The position numbers and the translations under genes are program-made. From NCBI GenBank assembly GCA_029964075.1, contig CM057147.1, forward strand, positions 20,233,513 through 20,297,512: a stretch of 64,000 bases of DNA, written 5' to 3'. This document shows, one piece after another, positions 1 through 12,459 of this stretch. Below the pieces are notes generated by a model. The model saw only the letters and a program-made list of their open reading frames with translations. It was not told the DNA's origin and ran no database searches. The stretch's first letter is position 1, and every line of letters starts with the position of its first letter. The DNA comes from Patiria pectinifera. Taxonomy: Eukaryota > Echinodermata > Asteroidea > Valvatida > Asterinidae.

Positions 1-2690
1 CCCTTAATGCATCTTTCTATCAAATTTCATGCAATTTCATTTTTTGGCCAAAATTGAAAAAAAATATGCAAGGGGTTAGCCTTACATTTTCAGTCAGAAT
101 CGCCCCAAAATTGACTTTTCTCAAAACAAGGCAGAAATTCATCTGGATGAAAGAAGAACATCAACTAATACTCTAACACGCAGTATTGTGAATATTTGGA
201 ACAAAATCATCCATTCTTGGAGAAAACAAAATCAATTTTTGGGCGATTTTACCTTAATTTTTCGTCAGAATTTCCCCTTTAATAGCACAGCTGTCCAGCA
301 ATCGATTTGAAATGCGTTCTAGGGCCCTGAAGGCATCTTTCTATCAACTTTCATGCAATTCCATTTTTTGGCCAAAATTGAAAAAAATGCAAGGGATTAG
401 CCTTACATTTTTAGTCAAAATCGGCCAAAAATTGACTTTTCTCAAAACAAGGCAGAAATTCATCTGGATGAAAGAAGAACATCAATCAATACTCTAACAC
501 GCAGAATTTTGAAGATTTGGGCAAAAATCATCCATTTTGGGATAAACAATTCAATTCTTGGGCGATTTTATCATTAATTTTTCGAAGGAATTTCCCCTTA
601 AAAGCACATCTGTATAGCAATCGATTTGGAATGCGTTCTAGGGCCCTTAAGGCATCTTTCAAGCAACTTTCAAGCAATTTCATTTTTTGGCCAAAATTGA
701 AAAAAATGCAAACATTTTTAGTCAAAATCGGCCAAAAATTGACTTTTCTCAAAACAAGGCAGAAATTCATCTGGATGAAAGAAGAACATCAATCAATACT
801 CTAACACGCAGTATTGTGAATATTTGGAACAAAATCATCCATTCTTGGAGAAAACAAAATCAATTTTTGGGCGATTTTACCTTAATTTTTCGTCAGAATT
901 TCCCCTGTCCAGCAATCGATTTGGAATGCGTTCTAGGGCCCTTAAATGCATCTTTCTATCAACTTTCATGCAATTTCATTTTTTGGCCAAAATTGAAAAA
1001 AATGCAAGGGGTTAGCCTTACATTTTAAGTCAAAATCGCCCAAAAATTGACTTTTCTCAAAACAAGGCAGAAATTCATCTGGATGAAAGAAGAACATCAA
1101 TCAATACTCTAACACGCAGAATTTTGGCACAAATCATCAATTTTTTGCAAAAAAAACAATTTACGCCTCTACGGGCGACTATTGATGGTGGCCTCTAGCG
1201 GTACCTACCTCTAGGGGCGACTATTGATGGTCGCCTCTAGCGGTACCTACCTCTAGGGGCGATTATTGATGGTCGCCTCTAGCGGTACTTACCTCTAGGG
1301 GCGACTATTGATGGTCGCCTCTAGCGGTACCTACTTCTAGGGGCGACTATTGATGGTCGCCTCTAGCGGTACGTACCTCTACGGGCGACTATTGATGGTC
1401 GCCTCTAGCGGTACGCACCTCTACGGGCGACCATTAATGGTCGCCTCTAGCGGTACCTACCTCTAGGGGCGACTATTAATGGTCGCCTCTAGCGGTACCT
1501 ACTTCTAGGGGCGACTATTGATGGTCGCCTCTAGCGGTACGTACCTCTACGGGCGACTATTGATGGTCGCCTCTAGCGGTACGTACCTCTAAGGGCGACT
1601 ATTGATGGTCGCCTTTAGCGGTGCGTACATAGGGGCGACTATTGATGGTCGCCTCTAGCGGTGCGTACATTTCCCCTGAATTTCCTCAGAATTTCCCCTG
1701 TCCAGCAATCGATTTGGAATGCGTTCTAGGGCCCTTAATGCATCTTTCTATCAACTTTCATGCAATTTCATTTTTTGGCCAAAATTGAAAAAAATGCAAG
1801 GGGTTAGCCTTACATTTTAAGTCAAAATCGCCCAAAAATTGACTTTTCTCAAAACAAGGCAGAAATTCATCTGGATGAAAGAAGAACATCAATCAATACT
1901 CTAACACGCAGTATTGTGAATATTTGGAACAAAATCATCCATTCTTGGAGAAAACAAAATCAATTTTTGGGCGATTTTACCTTAATTTTTCGTCAGAATT
2001 TCCCCTTTAATAGTACAGCTGTCCAGCAATCGATTTGAAATGCGTTCTAGGGCCCTTAAGGCATCTTTCTATCAACTTTCATGCAATTCCATTTTTTGGC
2101 CAAAATTAAAAAAAATTCAAAGGGGTTAGCCTTACATTTTTAGTCAAAATCGGCCAAAAATTGACTTTTCTCAAAACAAGGCAGAAATTCATCTGGATGA
2201 AAGAAGAACATCAACTAATACTCTAACACGCAGAATTTTGAAGATTTGGGCAAAAATCATCCATTTTGGGATAAAAAATTCAATTCTTGGGCGATTTTAT
2301 CTTTAATTTTTCGAAGGAATTTCCCCTTAAAAGCACATCTGTATAGCAATCGATTTGGAATGCGTTCTAGGGCCCTTAAGGCATCTTTCTAGCAACTTTC
2401 AAGCAATTTCATTTTTTGGCCAAAATTGAAAAAAAATGCAAGGGGTTAGCCTTACATTTTTTGTCAAAATCGGCCAAAAATTGACTTTTCTCAAAACAAG
2501 GTAGAAATTCATCTGGATGAAAGAAGACCATCAATCATACTCTAACAGCAGAATTTTGAAGATTTGGGCAAAAATCGTCCATTTTTGGATAAAATTCAAT
2601 TCTTGGGCGATTTTATCTTACATTTTTCGAAGGAATTAGTCCCCTTAAAAGCACATCTGTTCAGCAATCGATTTGGAATGCGTTCTAGGG
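1..2690. repeat. Higher-order repeat unit 1
   Basis: Seven ~320-bp monomers with a 12-unit 42-bp minisatellite array at 1162-1671. The window starts at a monomer boundary only because the numbering starts there; the array probably continues to the left. Confidence 0.9.
1162..1671. repeat. 42-bp palindromic minisatellite, array A (12 units)
   Basis: The unit reads TACCTCTAGGGGCGACTATT, then GATGGTCGCCTCTAGCGGTACC. Each unit is nearly self-complementary: CTAGGGGCGAC and GTCGCCTCTAG flank an 8-nt centre TATTGATG. Twelve copies of the GACTATTGATGG core or a close variant can be counted. Confidence 0.9.
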
Positions 2691-5377
2691 CCCTTAATGC
2701 ATCTTTCTATCAAATTTCATGCAATTTCATTTTTTGGCCAAAATTGAAAAAAAATATGCAAGGGGTTAGCCTTACATTTTCAGTCAGAATCGCCCCAAAA
2801 TTGACTTTTCTCAAAACAAGGCAGAAATTCATCTGGATGAAAGAAGAACATCAACTAATACTCTAACACGCAGTATTGTGAATATTTGGAACAAAATCAT
2901 CCATTCTTGGAGAAAACAAAATCAATTTTTGGGCGATTTTACCTTAATTTTTCGTCAGAATTTCCCCTTTAATAGCACAGCTGTCCAGCAATCGATTTGA
3001 AATGCGTTCTAGGGCCCTGAAGGCATCTTTCTATCAACTTTCATGCAATTCCATTTTTTGGCCAAAATTGAAAAAAATGCAAGGGGTTAGCCTTACATTT
3101 TTAGTCAAAATCGGCCAAAAATTGACTTTTCTCAAAACAAGGCAGAAATTCATCTGGATGAAAGAAGAACATCAATCAATACTCTAACACGCAGAATTTT
3201 GAAGATTTGGGCAAAAATCATCCATTTTGGGATAAACAATTCAATTCTTGGGCGATTTTATCATTAATTTTTCGAAGGAATTTCCCCTTAAAAGCACATC
3301 TGTATAGCAATCGATTTGGAATGCGTTCTAGGGCCCTTAAGGCATCTTTCTAGCAACTTTCAAGCAATTTCATTTTTTGGCCAAAATTGAAAAAAATGCA
3401 AACATTTTTAGTCAAAATCGGCCAAAAATTGACTTTTCTCAAAACAAGGCAGAAATTCATCTGGATGAAAGAAGAACATCAATCAATACTCTAACACGCA
3501 GTATTGTGAATATTTGGAACAAAATCATCCATTCTTGGAGAAAACAAAATCAATTTTTGGGCGATTTTACCTTAATTTTTCGTCAGAATTTCCCCTGTCC
3601 AGCAATCGATTTGGAATGCGTTCTAGGGCCCTTAAATGCATCTTTCTATCAACTTTCATGCAATTTCATTTTTTGGCCAAAATTGAAAAAAATGCAAGGG
3701 GTTAGCCTTACATTTTAAGTCAAAATCGCCCAAAAATTGACTTTTCTCAAAACAAGGCAGAAATTCATCTGGATGAAAGAAGAACATCAATCAATACTCT
3801 AACACGCAGAATTTTGGCACAAATCATCAATTTTTTGCAAAAAAAAACAATTTACGCCTCTACGGGCGACTATTGATGGTGGCCTCTAGCGGTACCTACC
3901 TCTAGGGGCGACTATTGATGGTCGCCTCTAGCGGTACCTACCTCTAGGGGCGATTATTGATGGTCGCCTCTAGCGGTAATTACCTCTAGGGGCGACTATT
4001 GATGGTCGCCTCTGGTACCTACTTCTAGGGGCGACTATTGATGGTCGCCTCTAGCGGTACGTACCTCTACGGGCGACTATTGATGGTCGCCTCTAGCGGT
4101 ACGCACCTCTACGGGCGACCATTAATGGTCGCCTCTAGCGGTACCTACCTCTAGGGGCGACTATTAATGGTCGCCTCTAGCGGTACCTACTTCTAGGGGC
4201 GACTATTGATGGTCGCCTCTGGCGCAATACCTCTGCGGGCGACTATTGATGGTCGCCTCTAGCGGTACGTACCTCTAAGGGCGACTATTGATGGTCGCCT
4301 TTAGCGGTGCGTACATAGGGGCGACTATTGATGGTCGCCTCTAGCGGTGCGTACATTTCCCCTGAATTTCCTCAGAATTTCCCCTGTCCAGCAATCGATT
4401 TGGAATGCGTTCTAGGGCCCTTAATGCATCTTTCTATCAACTTTCATGCAATTTCATTTTTTGGCCAAAATTGAAAAAAATGCAAGGGGTTAGCCTTACA
4501 TTTTAAGTCAAAATCGCCCAAAAATTGACTTTTCTCAAAACAAGGCAGAAATTCATCTGGATGAAAGAAGAACATCAATCAATACTCTAACACGCAGTAT
4601 TGTGAATATTTGGAACAAAATCATCCATTCTTGGAGAAAACAAAATCAATTTTTGGGCGATTTTACCTTAATTTTTCGTCAGAATTTCCCCTTTAATAGT
4701 ACAGCTGTCCAGCAATCGATTTGAAATGCGTTCTAGGGCCCTTAAGGCATCTTTCTATCAACTTTCATGCAATTCCATTTTTTGGCCAAAATTAAAAAAA
4801 TTCAAAGGGGTTAGCCTTACATTTTTAGTCAAAATCGGCCAAAAATTGACTTTTCTCAAAACAAGGCAGAAATTCATCTGGATGAAAGAAGAACATCAAC
4901 TAATACTCTAACACGCAGAATTTTGAAGATTTGGGCAAAAATCATCCATTTTGGGATAAAAAATTCAATTCTTGGGCGATTTTATCTTTAATTTTTCGAA
5001 GGAATTTCCCCTTAAAAGCACATCTGTATAGCAATCGATTTGGAATGCGTTCTAGGGCCCTTAAGGCATCTTTCTAGCAACTTTCAAGCAATTTCATTTT
5101 TTGGCCAAAATTGAAAAAAAATGCAAGGGGTTAGCCTTACATTTTTTGTCAAAATCGGCCAAAAATTGACTTTTCTCAAAACAAGGTAGAAATTCATCTG
5201 GATGAAAGAAGACCATCAATCATACTCTAACAGCAGAATTTTGAAGATTTGGGCAAAAATCGTCCATTTTTGGATAAAAAATTCAATTCTTGGGCGATTT
5301 TATCTTACATTTTTCGAAGGAATTAGTCCCCTTAAAAGCACATCTGTTCAGCAATCGATTTGGAATGCGTTCTAGGG
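2691..5377. repeat. Higher-order repeat unit 2
   Basis: Nearly identical to unit 1 base by base. Differences are small, for example changed homopolymer lengths near 3840 and 4790 and partial unit losses inside the minisatellite near 4012 and 4221. Confidence 0.9.
3853..4356. repeat. 42-bp palindromic minisatellite, array B (12 cores)
   Basis: Same unit and order of variants as array A, including the shared variants GATTATTGATGG, GACCATTAATGG and GACTATTAATGG. Two units have lost part of their spacer. Confidence 0.9.
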
Positions 5378-6538
5378 CCCTTAATGCATCTTTCTATCAA
5401 ATTTCATGCAATTTCATTTTTTGGCCAAAATTGAAAAAAAATATGCAAGGGGTTAGCCTTACATTTTCAGTCAGAATCGCCCCAAAATTGACTTTTCTCA
5501 AAACAAGGCAGAAATTCATCTGGATGAAAGAAGAACATCAACTAATACTCTAACACGCAGTATTGTGAATATTTGGAACAAAATCATCCATTCTTGGAGA
5601 AAACAAAATCAATTTTTGGGCGATTTTACCTTAATTTTTCGTCAGAATTTCCCCTTTAATAGCACAGCTGTCCAGCAATCGATTTGAAATGCGTTCTAGG
5701 GCCCTGAAGGCATCTTTCTATCAACTTTCATGCAATTCCATTTTTTGGCCAAAATTGAAAAAAATGCAAGGGGTTAGCCTTACATTTTTAGTCAAAATCG
5801 GCCAAAAATTGACTTTTCTCAAAACAAGGCAGAAATTCATCTGGATGAAAGAAGAACATCAATCAATACTCTAACACGCAGAATTTTGAAGATTTGGGCA
5901 AAAATCATCCATTTTGGGATAAACAATTCAATTCTTGGGCGATTTTATCATTAATTTTTCGAAGGAATTTCCCCTTAAAAGCACATCTGTATAGCAATCG
6001 ATTTGGAATGCGTTCTAGGGCCCTTAAGGCATCTTTCTAGCAACTTTCAAGCAATTTCATTTTTTGGCCAAAATTGAAAAAAATGCAAACATTTTTAGTC
6101 AAAATCGGCCAAAAATTGACTTTTCTCAAAACAAGGCAGAAATTCATCTGGATGAAAGAAGAACATCAATCAATACTCTAACACGCAGTATTGTGAATAT
6201 TTGGAACAAAATCATCCATTCTTGGAGAAAACAAAATCAATTTTTGGGCGATTTTACCTTAATTTTTCGTCAGAATTTCCCCTGTCCAGCAATCGATTTG
6301 GAATGCGTTCTAGGGCCCTTAAATGCATCTTTCTATCAACTTTCATGCAATTTCATTTTTTGGCCAAAATTGAAAAAAATGCAAGGGGTTAGCCTTACAT
6401 TTTAAGTCAAAATCGCCCAAAAATTGACTTTTCTCAAAACAAGGCAGAAATTCATCTGGATGAAAGAAGAACATCAATCAATACTCTAACACGCAGAATT
6501 TTGGCACAAATCATCAATTTTTTGCAAAAAAAACAATT

Positions 6539-7047
6539 TACGCCTCTACGGGCGACTATTGATGGTGGCCTCTAGCGGTACCTACCTCTAGGGGCGACTA
6601 TTGATGGTCGCCTCTAGCGGTACCTACCTCTAGGGGCGATTATTGATGGTCGCCTCTAGCGGTACTTACCTCTAGGGGCGACTATTGATGGTCGCCTCTA
6701 GCGGTACCTACTTCTAGGGGCGACTATTGATGGTCGCCTCTAGCGGTACGTACCTCTACGGGCGACTATTGATGGTCGCCTCTAGCGGTACGCACCTCTA
6801 CGGGCGACCATTAATGGTCGCCTCTAGCGGTACCTACCTCTAGGGGCGACTATTAATGGTCGCCTCTAGCGGTACCTACTTCTAGGGGCGACTATTGATG
6901 GTCGCCTCTAGCGGTACGTACCTCTACGGGCGACTATTGATGGTCGCCTCTAGCGGTACGTACCTCTAAGGGCGACTATTGATGGTCGCCTTTAGCGGTG
7001 CGTACATAGGGGCGACTATTGATGGTCGCCTCTAGCGGTGCGTACAT
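6539..7047. repeat. 42-bp palindromic minisatellite, array C (12 units)
   Basis: Same unit and order of variants as array A, so the array was duplicated as part of the larger 2.69-kb unit. Confidence 0.9.
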
Positions 7048-7945
7048 TTCCCCTGAATTTCCTCAGAATTTCCCCTGTCCAGCAATCGATTTGGAATGCG
7101 TTCTAGGGCCCTTAATGCATCTTTCTATCAACTTTCATGCAATTTCATTTTTTGGCCAAAATTGAAAAAAATGCAAGGGGTTAGCCTTACATTTTAAGTC
7201 AAAATCGCCCAAAAATTGACTTTTCTCAAAACAAGGCAGAAATTCATCTGGATGAAAGAAGAACATCAATCAATACTCTAACACGCAGTATTGTGAATAT
7301 TTGGAACAAAATCATCCATTCTTGGAGAAAACAAAATCAATTTGTGGGCGATTTTACCTTAATTTTTAGTCAGAATTTCCCCTGTCCAGCAATCGATTTG
7401 GAATGCGTTCTAGGGCCCTTAAGGCGTCTTTCTATCAACTTTCATGCAATTTCATTTTTTGGCCAAAATTGAAAAAAATGCAAGGGGTTAGCCTTACATA
7501 TTTAGTCAAAATCGGCCAAAAAGTGACTTTTCTCAAAACAAGGCAGAAATTCATCTGGATGAAAGAAGAACATCAATCAATACTCTAACACGCAGTATTG
7601 TGAATATTTGGAACAAAATCATCCATTCTTGGAGAAAACAAAATCAATTTTTGGGCGATTTTACCTTAATTTTTCGTCAGAATTTCCCCTGTCCAGCAAT
7701 CGATTTGGAATGCGTTCTAGGGCCCTTAAATGCATCTTTCTATCAACTTTCATGCAATTTCATTTTTTGGCCAAAATTGAAAAAAATGCAAGGGGTTAGC
7801 CTTACATTTTAAGTCAAAATCGCCCAAAAATTGACTTTTCTCAAAACAAGGCAGAAATTCATCTGGATGAAAGAAGAACATCAATCAATACTCTAACACG
7901 CAGAATTTTGGCACAAATCATCAATTTTTTGCAAAAAAAACAATT

Positions 7946-8286
7946 TACGCCTCTACGGGCGACTATTGATGGTGGCCTCTAGCGGTACCTACCTCTAGGG
8001 GCGACTATTGATGGTCGCCTCTAGCGGTACCTACCTCTAGGGGCGATTGTTGATGGTCGCCTCTAGCGGTACGTACCTCTAGGGACGACTATTGATGGTC
8101 GCCTCTAGCGGTACGCACCTCTACGGGCGACCATTAATGGTCGCCTCTAGCGGTACCTACCTCTAGGGGCGACTATTGATGGTCGCCTCTAGCGGTACCT
8201 ACTTCTAGGGGCGACTATTGATGGTCGCCTCTAGCGGTACGTACATAGGGGCGACTATTGATGGTCGCCTCTAGCGGTGCGTACAT
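7946..8286. repeat. 42-bp palindromic minisatellite, array D (8 units)
   Basis: A shortened array with the same unit. It carries private variants such as GATTGTTGATGG and AGGGACGACTATT. Confidence 0.88.
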
Positions 8287-8570
8287 TTCCCCTGAATTTC
8301 CTCAGAATTTCCCCTGTCCAGCAATCGATTTGGAATGCGTTCTAGGGCCCTTAATGCATCTTTCTATCAACTTTCATGCAATTTCATTTTTTGGCCAAAA
8401 TTGAAAAAAATGCAAGGGGTTAGCCTTACATTTTAAGTCAAAATCGCCCAAAAATTGACTTTTCTCAAAACAAGGCAGAAATTCATCTGGATGAAAGAAG
8501 AACATCAATCAATATGTTAACACGCAGAATTTTGGCACAAATCATCAATTTTTTGCAAAAAAAAACAATT

Positions 8571-8771
8571 TACGCCTCTACGGGCGACTATTGATGGTGG
8601 CCTCTAGCGGTACCTACCTCTAGGGGCGACTATTGATGGTCGCCTCTAGCGATACCTACCTCTAGGGGCGACTATTGATGGTCGCCTCTAGCAGTACCTA
8701 CCTATAGGGGCGACTATTGATGGTCGCCTCTAGCGGTGCGTACATAGGGGCGAACATTAATAGTTGCCGCT
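8571..8771. repeat. 42-bp palindromic minisatellite, array E (4-5 units)
   Basis: The last and shortest array. Its final unit is degenerate (GAACATTAATAGTTGCCGC). The satellite ends just after it. Confidence 0.85.
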
Positions 8772-8789
8772 AGAGCCTAGTACCTCTAG

Positions 8790-8925
8790 TTAGCCTTGCA
8801 TTATTATAAAAAAAAGATTGCACGAACGTAATTTTCATTAAAAATTAAATACGCTAAGGGATTAGCCTTGCATTTTTATCAAAAATGGCACGAAAGTCAA
8901 TTTTATCAAAAATGACTTGGAAGTC
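8790..8925. repeat. Degenerate satellite monomer fragments at the array edge
   Basis: Two weak matches to the 320-bp monomer core (TTAGCCTTGCATT near 8798 and GGGATTAGCCTTGCATTTTT near 8859) show that diverged monomer pieces continue past the homogeneous array. Confidence 0.6.
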
Positions 8926-11300
8926 CAACTTTCATGAAACAAAAACACCATACTCATTGTGGAGACGATAAGCAATATTAATGTATTGAAATAAGTTTTA
9001 TTGAGTGATTGGTCGTCGTAGGTAACAAAAAGTGTTCGAAAATGAAGAAGAATAGTTAAACATTAAAAATAATATAACCAAAAACAATTTAGCGTGATAA
9101 TCCTGAAAAATACTAAGAAATTTTGAGTCCACTTTTATGACTTAAAAATAACACACTCGGTTTCCAGAATATAACTCAAGAAATATTTGCTGCACTGAAT
9201 TAAAATCTCGTATATTGATTAAACGTGACAGATAACAAAAATCTATTTATTTGAAGAGGATTAATCAACTAACGAAATTATTGTGTTTTAAGCGCGATCA
9301 ATACAAGCCGAATTCAAGTCAACTTTCATGGAACAAAAACGACACACTCGTGGAGATATCTCAAGAAATATGTATTGAAGTAAAATTTTATTGAGTGATT
9401 TTTCGTCATAGGTAACACAAACTGTTCGAAATTTGAGAAGAATCGTCAAACATTAAAAATAATATAACAATAATATAACCAGCAAATTAAGCATGTTAAG
9501 CGTGAAAAATACAAGGTGAATTTTACTCAACTTTCCTGACACGAAAGCAACACACTCGGTTTCCAGAGAATAACTTTAGAAGTGTCTGTTGCATTGAATT
9601 CAAATCTCGTATATTGATTAAATTAAATAGATTACACAAATCTGTTGAATTTGGAGGGGAATCAATAATTAATAAAATGATTATAACCAAAACAATGTTG
9701 CGTGTTAAGCGCGATCAATACAAGCCGAATTCACGTCAATTTTCATTTTCAAACGACACACTCATTGTGGAGACGATATCTCAAGAAATATGTTATGTGT
9801 TGAAGTAAAATTTTATTGAGAGATTGGTCATCGTATGTAACACAAACTGTTTTAGATTGGAGAAGAATCGTCGAAAAATCAAAATAATATAGCCCGAACA
9901 ATTTAGCGAGTTAAGCGTAAAAAATACAAGGCGAAGTTTACTCAACTTTCATGACACGAAAGCAACACACTCGGTTTCCAGAAAATAACTCTAGAAACAT
10001 CTCTTACATTGAATTGAAATTTCGTACATTGATTAAACTGGATAGATAACGCAAATCTGTTGAATTTGGAGGGAAATCAATAATCAATACAATTATTATA
10101 ACCGAAACAATGTAGCGTGTTCAGCGAAAAAATTGGCAATTTAGTGTCAACTTTCATGACACGAAAACAACACACTCAGTTTCCAGAATATAACTCAAGA
10201 AGTATCTGCTGCACTGACTTGAAATTTTGACTATTATTTCAACTAGACAGATAATACAAATTTGTTGAATTTGGAGAGGAATCGTTTATCAATACAATTA
10301 TTATAACTGAAACAATGTAGCGTGTTAAGCGGGGGAAAAAATGGTATTTTGAGTGCAACTTTCATGACACGAAAACAACACACTCAGTTTCCAGAATATA
10401 ACTCAAGAAGTACCTGCTGCACTGAATTGAAATTTTGACTATTAATTAAACTAGACAGATAATACAAATTTGTTGAATTTGGAGAGGAATCGTTTTATCA
10501 ATACAATTATAACCGAAACAATGTAGCGTGTTAAGCGGGGAAAAAATGGTATTTTGAGTGCAACTTTCATGACACGAAAACAACACACTCAGTTTCCAGA
10601 ATATAACTCAAGAAGTACCTGCTGCACTGAATTGAAATTTTGACTATTAATTAAACTAGACAGATAATACAAATTTGTTGAATTTGGAGAGGAATCGTTT
10701 TATCAATACAATTATAACCGAAACAATGTAGCGTGTTAAGCGGGGAAAAAAATGGTATTTTGAGTGCAACTTTCATGACACGAAAACAACACACTCAGTT
10801 TCCAGAATATAACTCAAGAAGTACCTGCTGCACTGAATTGAAATTTTGACTATTAATTAAACTAGACAGATAATACAAATTTGTTGAATTTGGAGAGGAA
10901 TCGTTTTATCAATACAATTATAACCGAAACAATGTAGCGTGTTAAGCGAAAAAAAATGGTATTTTGAGTGCAACTTTCATGACACGAAAACAACACACTC
11001 AGTTTCCAGAATATAACTCAAGAAGTACCTGCTGCACTGAATTGAAATTTCGAATATTAATTGAACTAGATAAATTACACAAATCTGTTGAATTTGAAGA
11101 GGAATCTATCAATACAATTATCATAACCGAAACATAGTAGCGTGTTAAACGCGAAAAATAAATTGCAAGGCGAAATCGTGTCAACTTACATTGAACAAAA
11201 CCAACAAACTCGTCGTGGAGACGATATCGTAACATTTAATGTAATAAAGTAATCGAGTCATTGGTCGTCAAACAATAAAATAATTTAACCAAAACAATGT
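8926..11300. repeat. ~205-bp tandem satellite, about 12 units
   Basis: CAACTTTCATGACACGAAA or close variants recur at about 8928, 9322, 9529, 9945, 10150, 10356, 10561, 10767, 10971 and 11183, a spacing near 205 bp. Each unit also holds ACACACTC...TTTCCAGAATATAACTC, a TGAATTTGGAGAGGAATC segment and AACAATGTAGCGTGTTAAGC. Units from 10356 to 11000 are almost identical; those at both ends are strongly diverged. It has no open frame of interest. Confidence 0.92.
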
Positions 11301-11309
11301 AGCGTGTTA

Positions 11310-11605
11310 AGCTTGATCCACAACACATTTGAAGATTTGGACAAATTGACTGATCTATTGAGAAAAAAAATGTCATTTTGAACCGCTTCCCCCCAAATGT
11401 TCGATGCAATGTTCGGTTGAGAAGCACATGGGTCCAGAAATTTTGTTGGAATGTGTTTAAAGGTCATCTAAGCATCTTCTTCTCTGCAAGTTTAAAGCAA
11501 TTTCGTTTTCGTTTTTGCCAAAATCAAAAAAAAATTCAAGGACCCAGCCTTAGGCCTACAGTAATATTTAAATGTAAAACAACCCTGACTTTTCTCTAAA
11601 CAATA
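11310..11605. repeat. Diverged ~320-bp satellite monomer beyond the 205-bp array
   Basis: TTTGAAGATTTGG, GTTGGAATGTGTTTAAAGG, GCATCTTCTTCTCTGCAAG, AGCAATTTCGTTTTCG, TTGCCAAAATC, CAGCCTTA and GACTTTTCTCTAAACAA follow the order of the 1-8790 monomer (GAAGATTTGG, TTGGAATGCGTTCTAGGG, GCATCTTTCTATCAAC, GCAATTTCATTTTTTGG, TAGCCTTA, GACTTTTCTCAAAACAA). This is an old copy of the same monomer. Confidence 0.75.
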
Positions 11606-12455
11606 AGTATGTACACCTGATAAATACAGGAATCACAACAGTGTTCATATTCGTTTGCCTCAGTACTCTGGGTATTTATTCCAGCCGATACATTTATTCT
11701 GATACATGTGTAATTGAAACGTTTTACACAACATCCACGGATGAACAAAAGCTATTCGTTTTTACATACAACTGACTGTAAAACAGTACACATTCGTGTT
11801 CAATCAAAGATCAAATCTGATTCTTTTCGTTTGAAAATAAAAGGTAAAACAATCACATAAATTCACATCAGCTGTTGTGTATATACAATGTACATAACGT
11901 ACAGGGATTTCAGGAATACACTGTAATCTTGAAGCTTACCTTGGGCAAAATAAACGAAACTATCTGGCAATTTAGAACAATGAAATTATGTTTGAAAAAT
12001 AGAACTCTTGCACTTATTTCTTTAACTACAGGTACTCATTGACTGCAAGTTGGGTTGCAAAGTGAATATTATTTTAATATAGGGACTTCTGTTGCTCGCT
12101 GTGCACAAGCCTTGCAAAGAATGACCACGGTTGCATTGGCGAGCTCATGCTGGCATTTGATTGGCCGTAGGCTTGGGACGGTATTGCATTTACTATACCG
12201 CGGTATCCAGTGACAAAAAAAACGCGGTATTCACTAAAACCGCGGTATTATGTTAAGTGGGGTATTAGTTACGTCATTATCAGAAGAAAAAATAACTAAC
12301 CACCCGACACCACGAGCCGAGTTGATAAGCCGCCGGCGCAGCATAAATCACGCAAATTTATGCTTCACGCCGCAAATCTCCTACACTAAAAGTGTCTTTT
12401 GGTTTCAAACTTTCATTATCAGTCCATTTGTTTGTAAAAACAACATATCATTGTA
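11606..12455. other. No gene recognised
   Basis: AT-rich sequence, then a moderately GC-rich part near 12180-12350 with repeated CGCGGTAT words (TACCGCGGTATCC, AACGCGGTATTC, ACCGCGGTATTATG). I see no open frame or RNA signature that I can support. Confidence 0.5.
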
Positions 12456-12459
12456 ACAC

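Larger units (their letters stand above)
1..8790. repeat. Higher-order satellite array, ~2.69-kb unit of ~320-bp monomers
   Basis: The same phrase (CCCTTAATGCATCTTTCTATC followed by AAATTTC) recurs at 1, 2691 and 5378, giving periods of 2690 and 2687 bp. Inside one unit, monomer starts (CCCTTAA/GA after TTCTAGGG) fall at about 1, 325, 644, 939, 1732, 2053 and 2373, so the monomer is about 295-324 bp, apart from one interval extended by an embedded 42-bp minisatellite. Two monomer subtypes are visible: one with CAGTATTGTGAATATTTGG, the other with GAATTTTGAAGATTTGG. The units differ by few substitutions and small indels, which implies recent amplification or homogenisation. The short open frames here recur identically in each unit and are satellite artefacts. 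Confidence 0.95.
5378..8790. repeat. Higher-order repeat unit 3, rearranged at its right end
   Basis: It follows units 1 and 2 up to the monomer at 7109, which sits at exactly the same offset (1731) as in unit 1. After that the order changes: monomers at about 7416 and 7723, a short minisatellite (7946-8286), one monomer (8348), a shorter minisatellite (8571-8771), then the end of the satellite. Confidence 0.85.

Noticed and set aside
312..7812. Recurrent 61-113-residue open frames in the left 8 kb
   Set aside because: They repeat identically with the satellite monomers, overlap in several frames and have no start or splice context. They are satellite artefacts.
1162..8771. CRISPR-like arrays
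   Set aside because: The 42-bp units are contiguous tandem copies with no unique spacers, and the DNA is eukaryotic.
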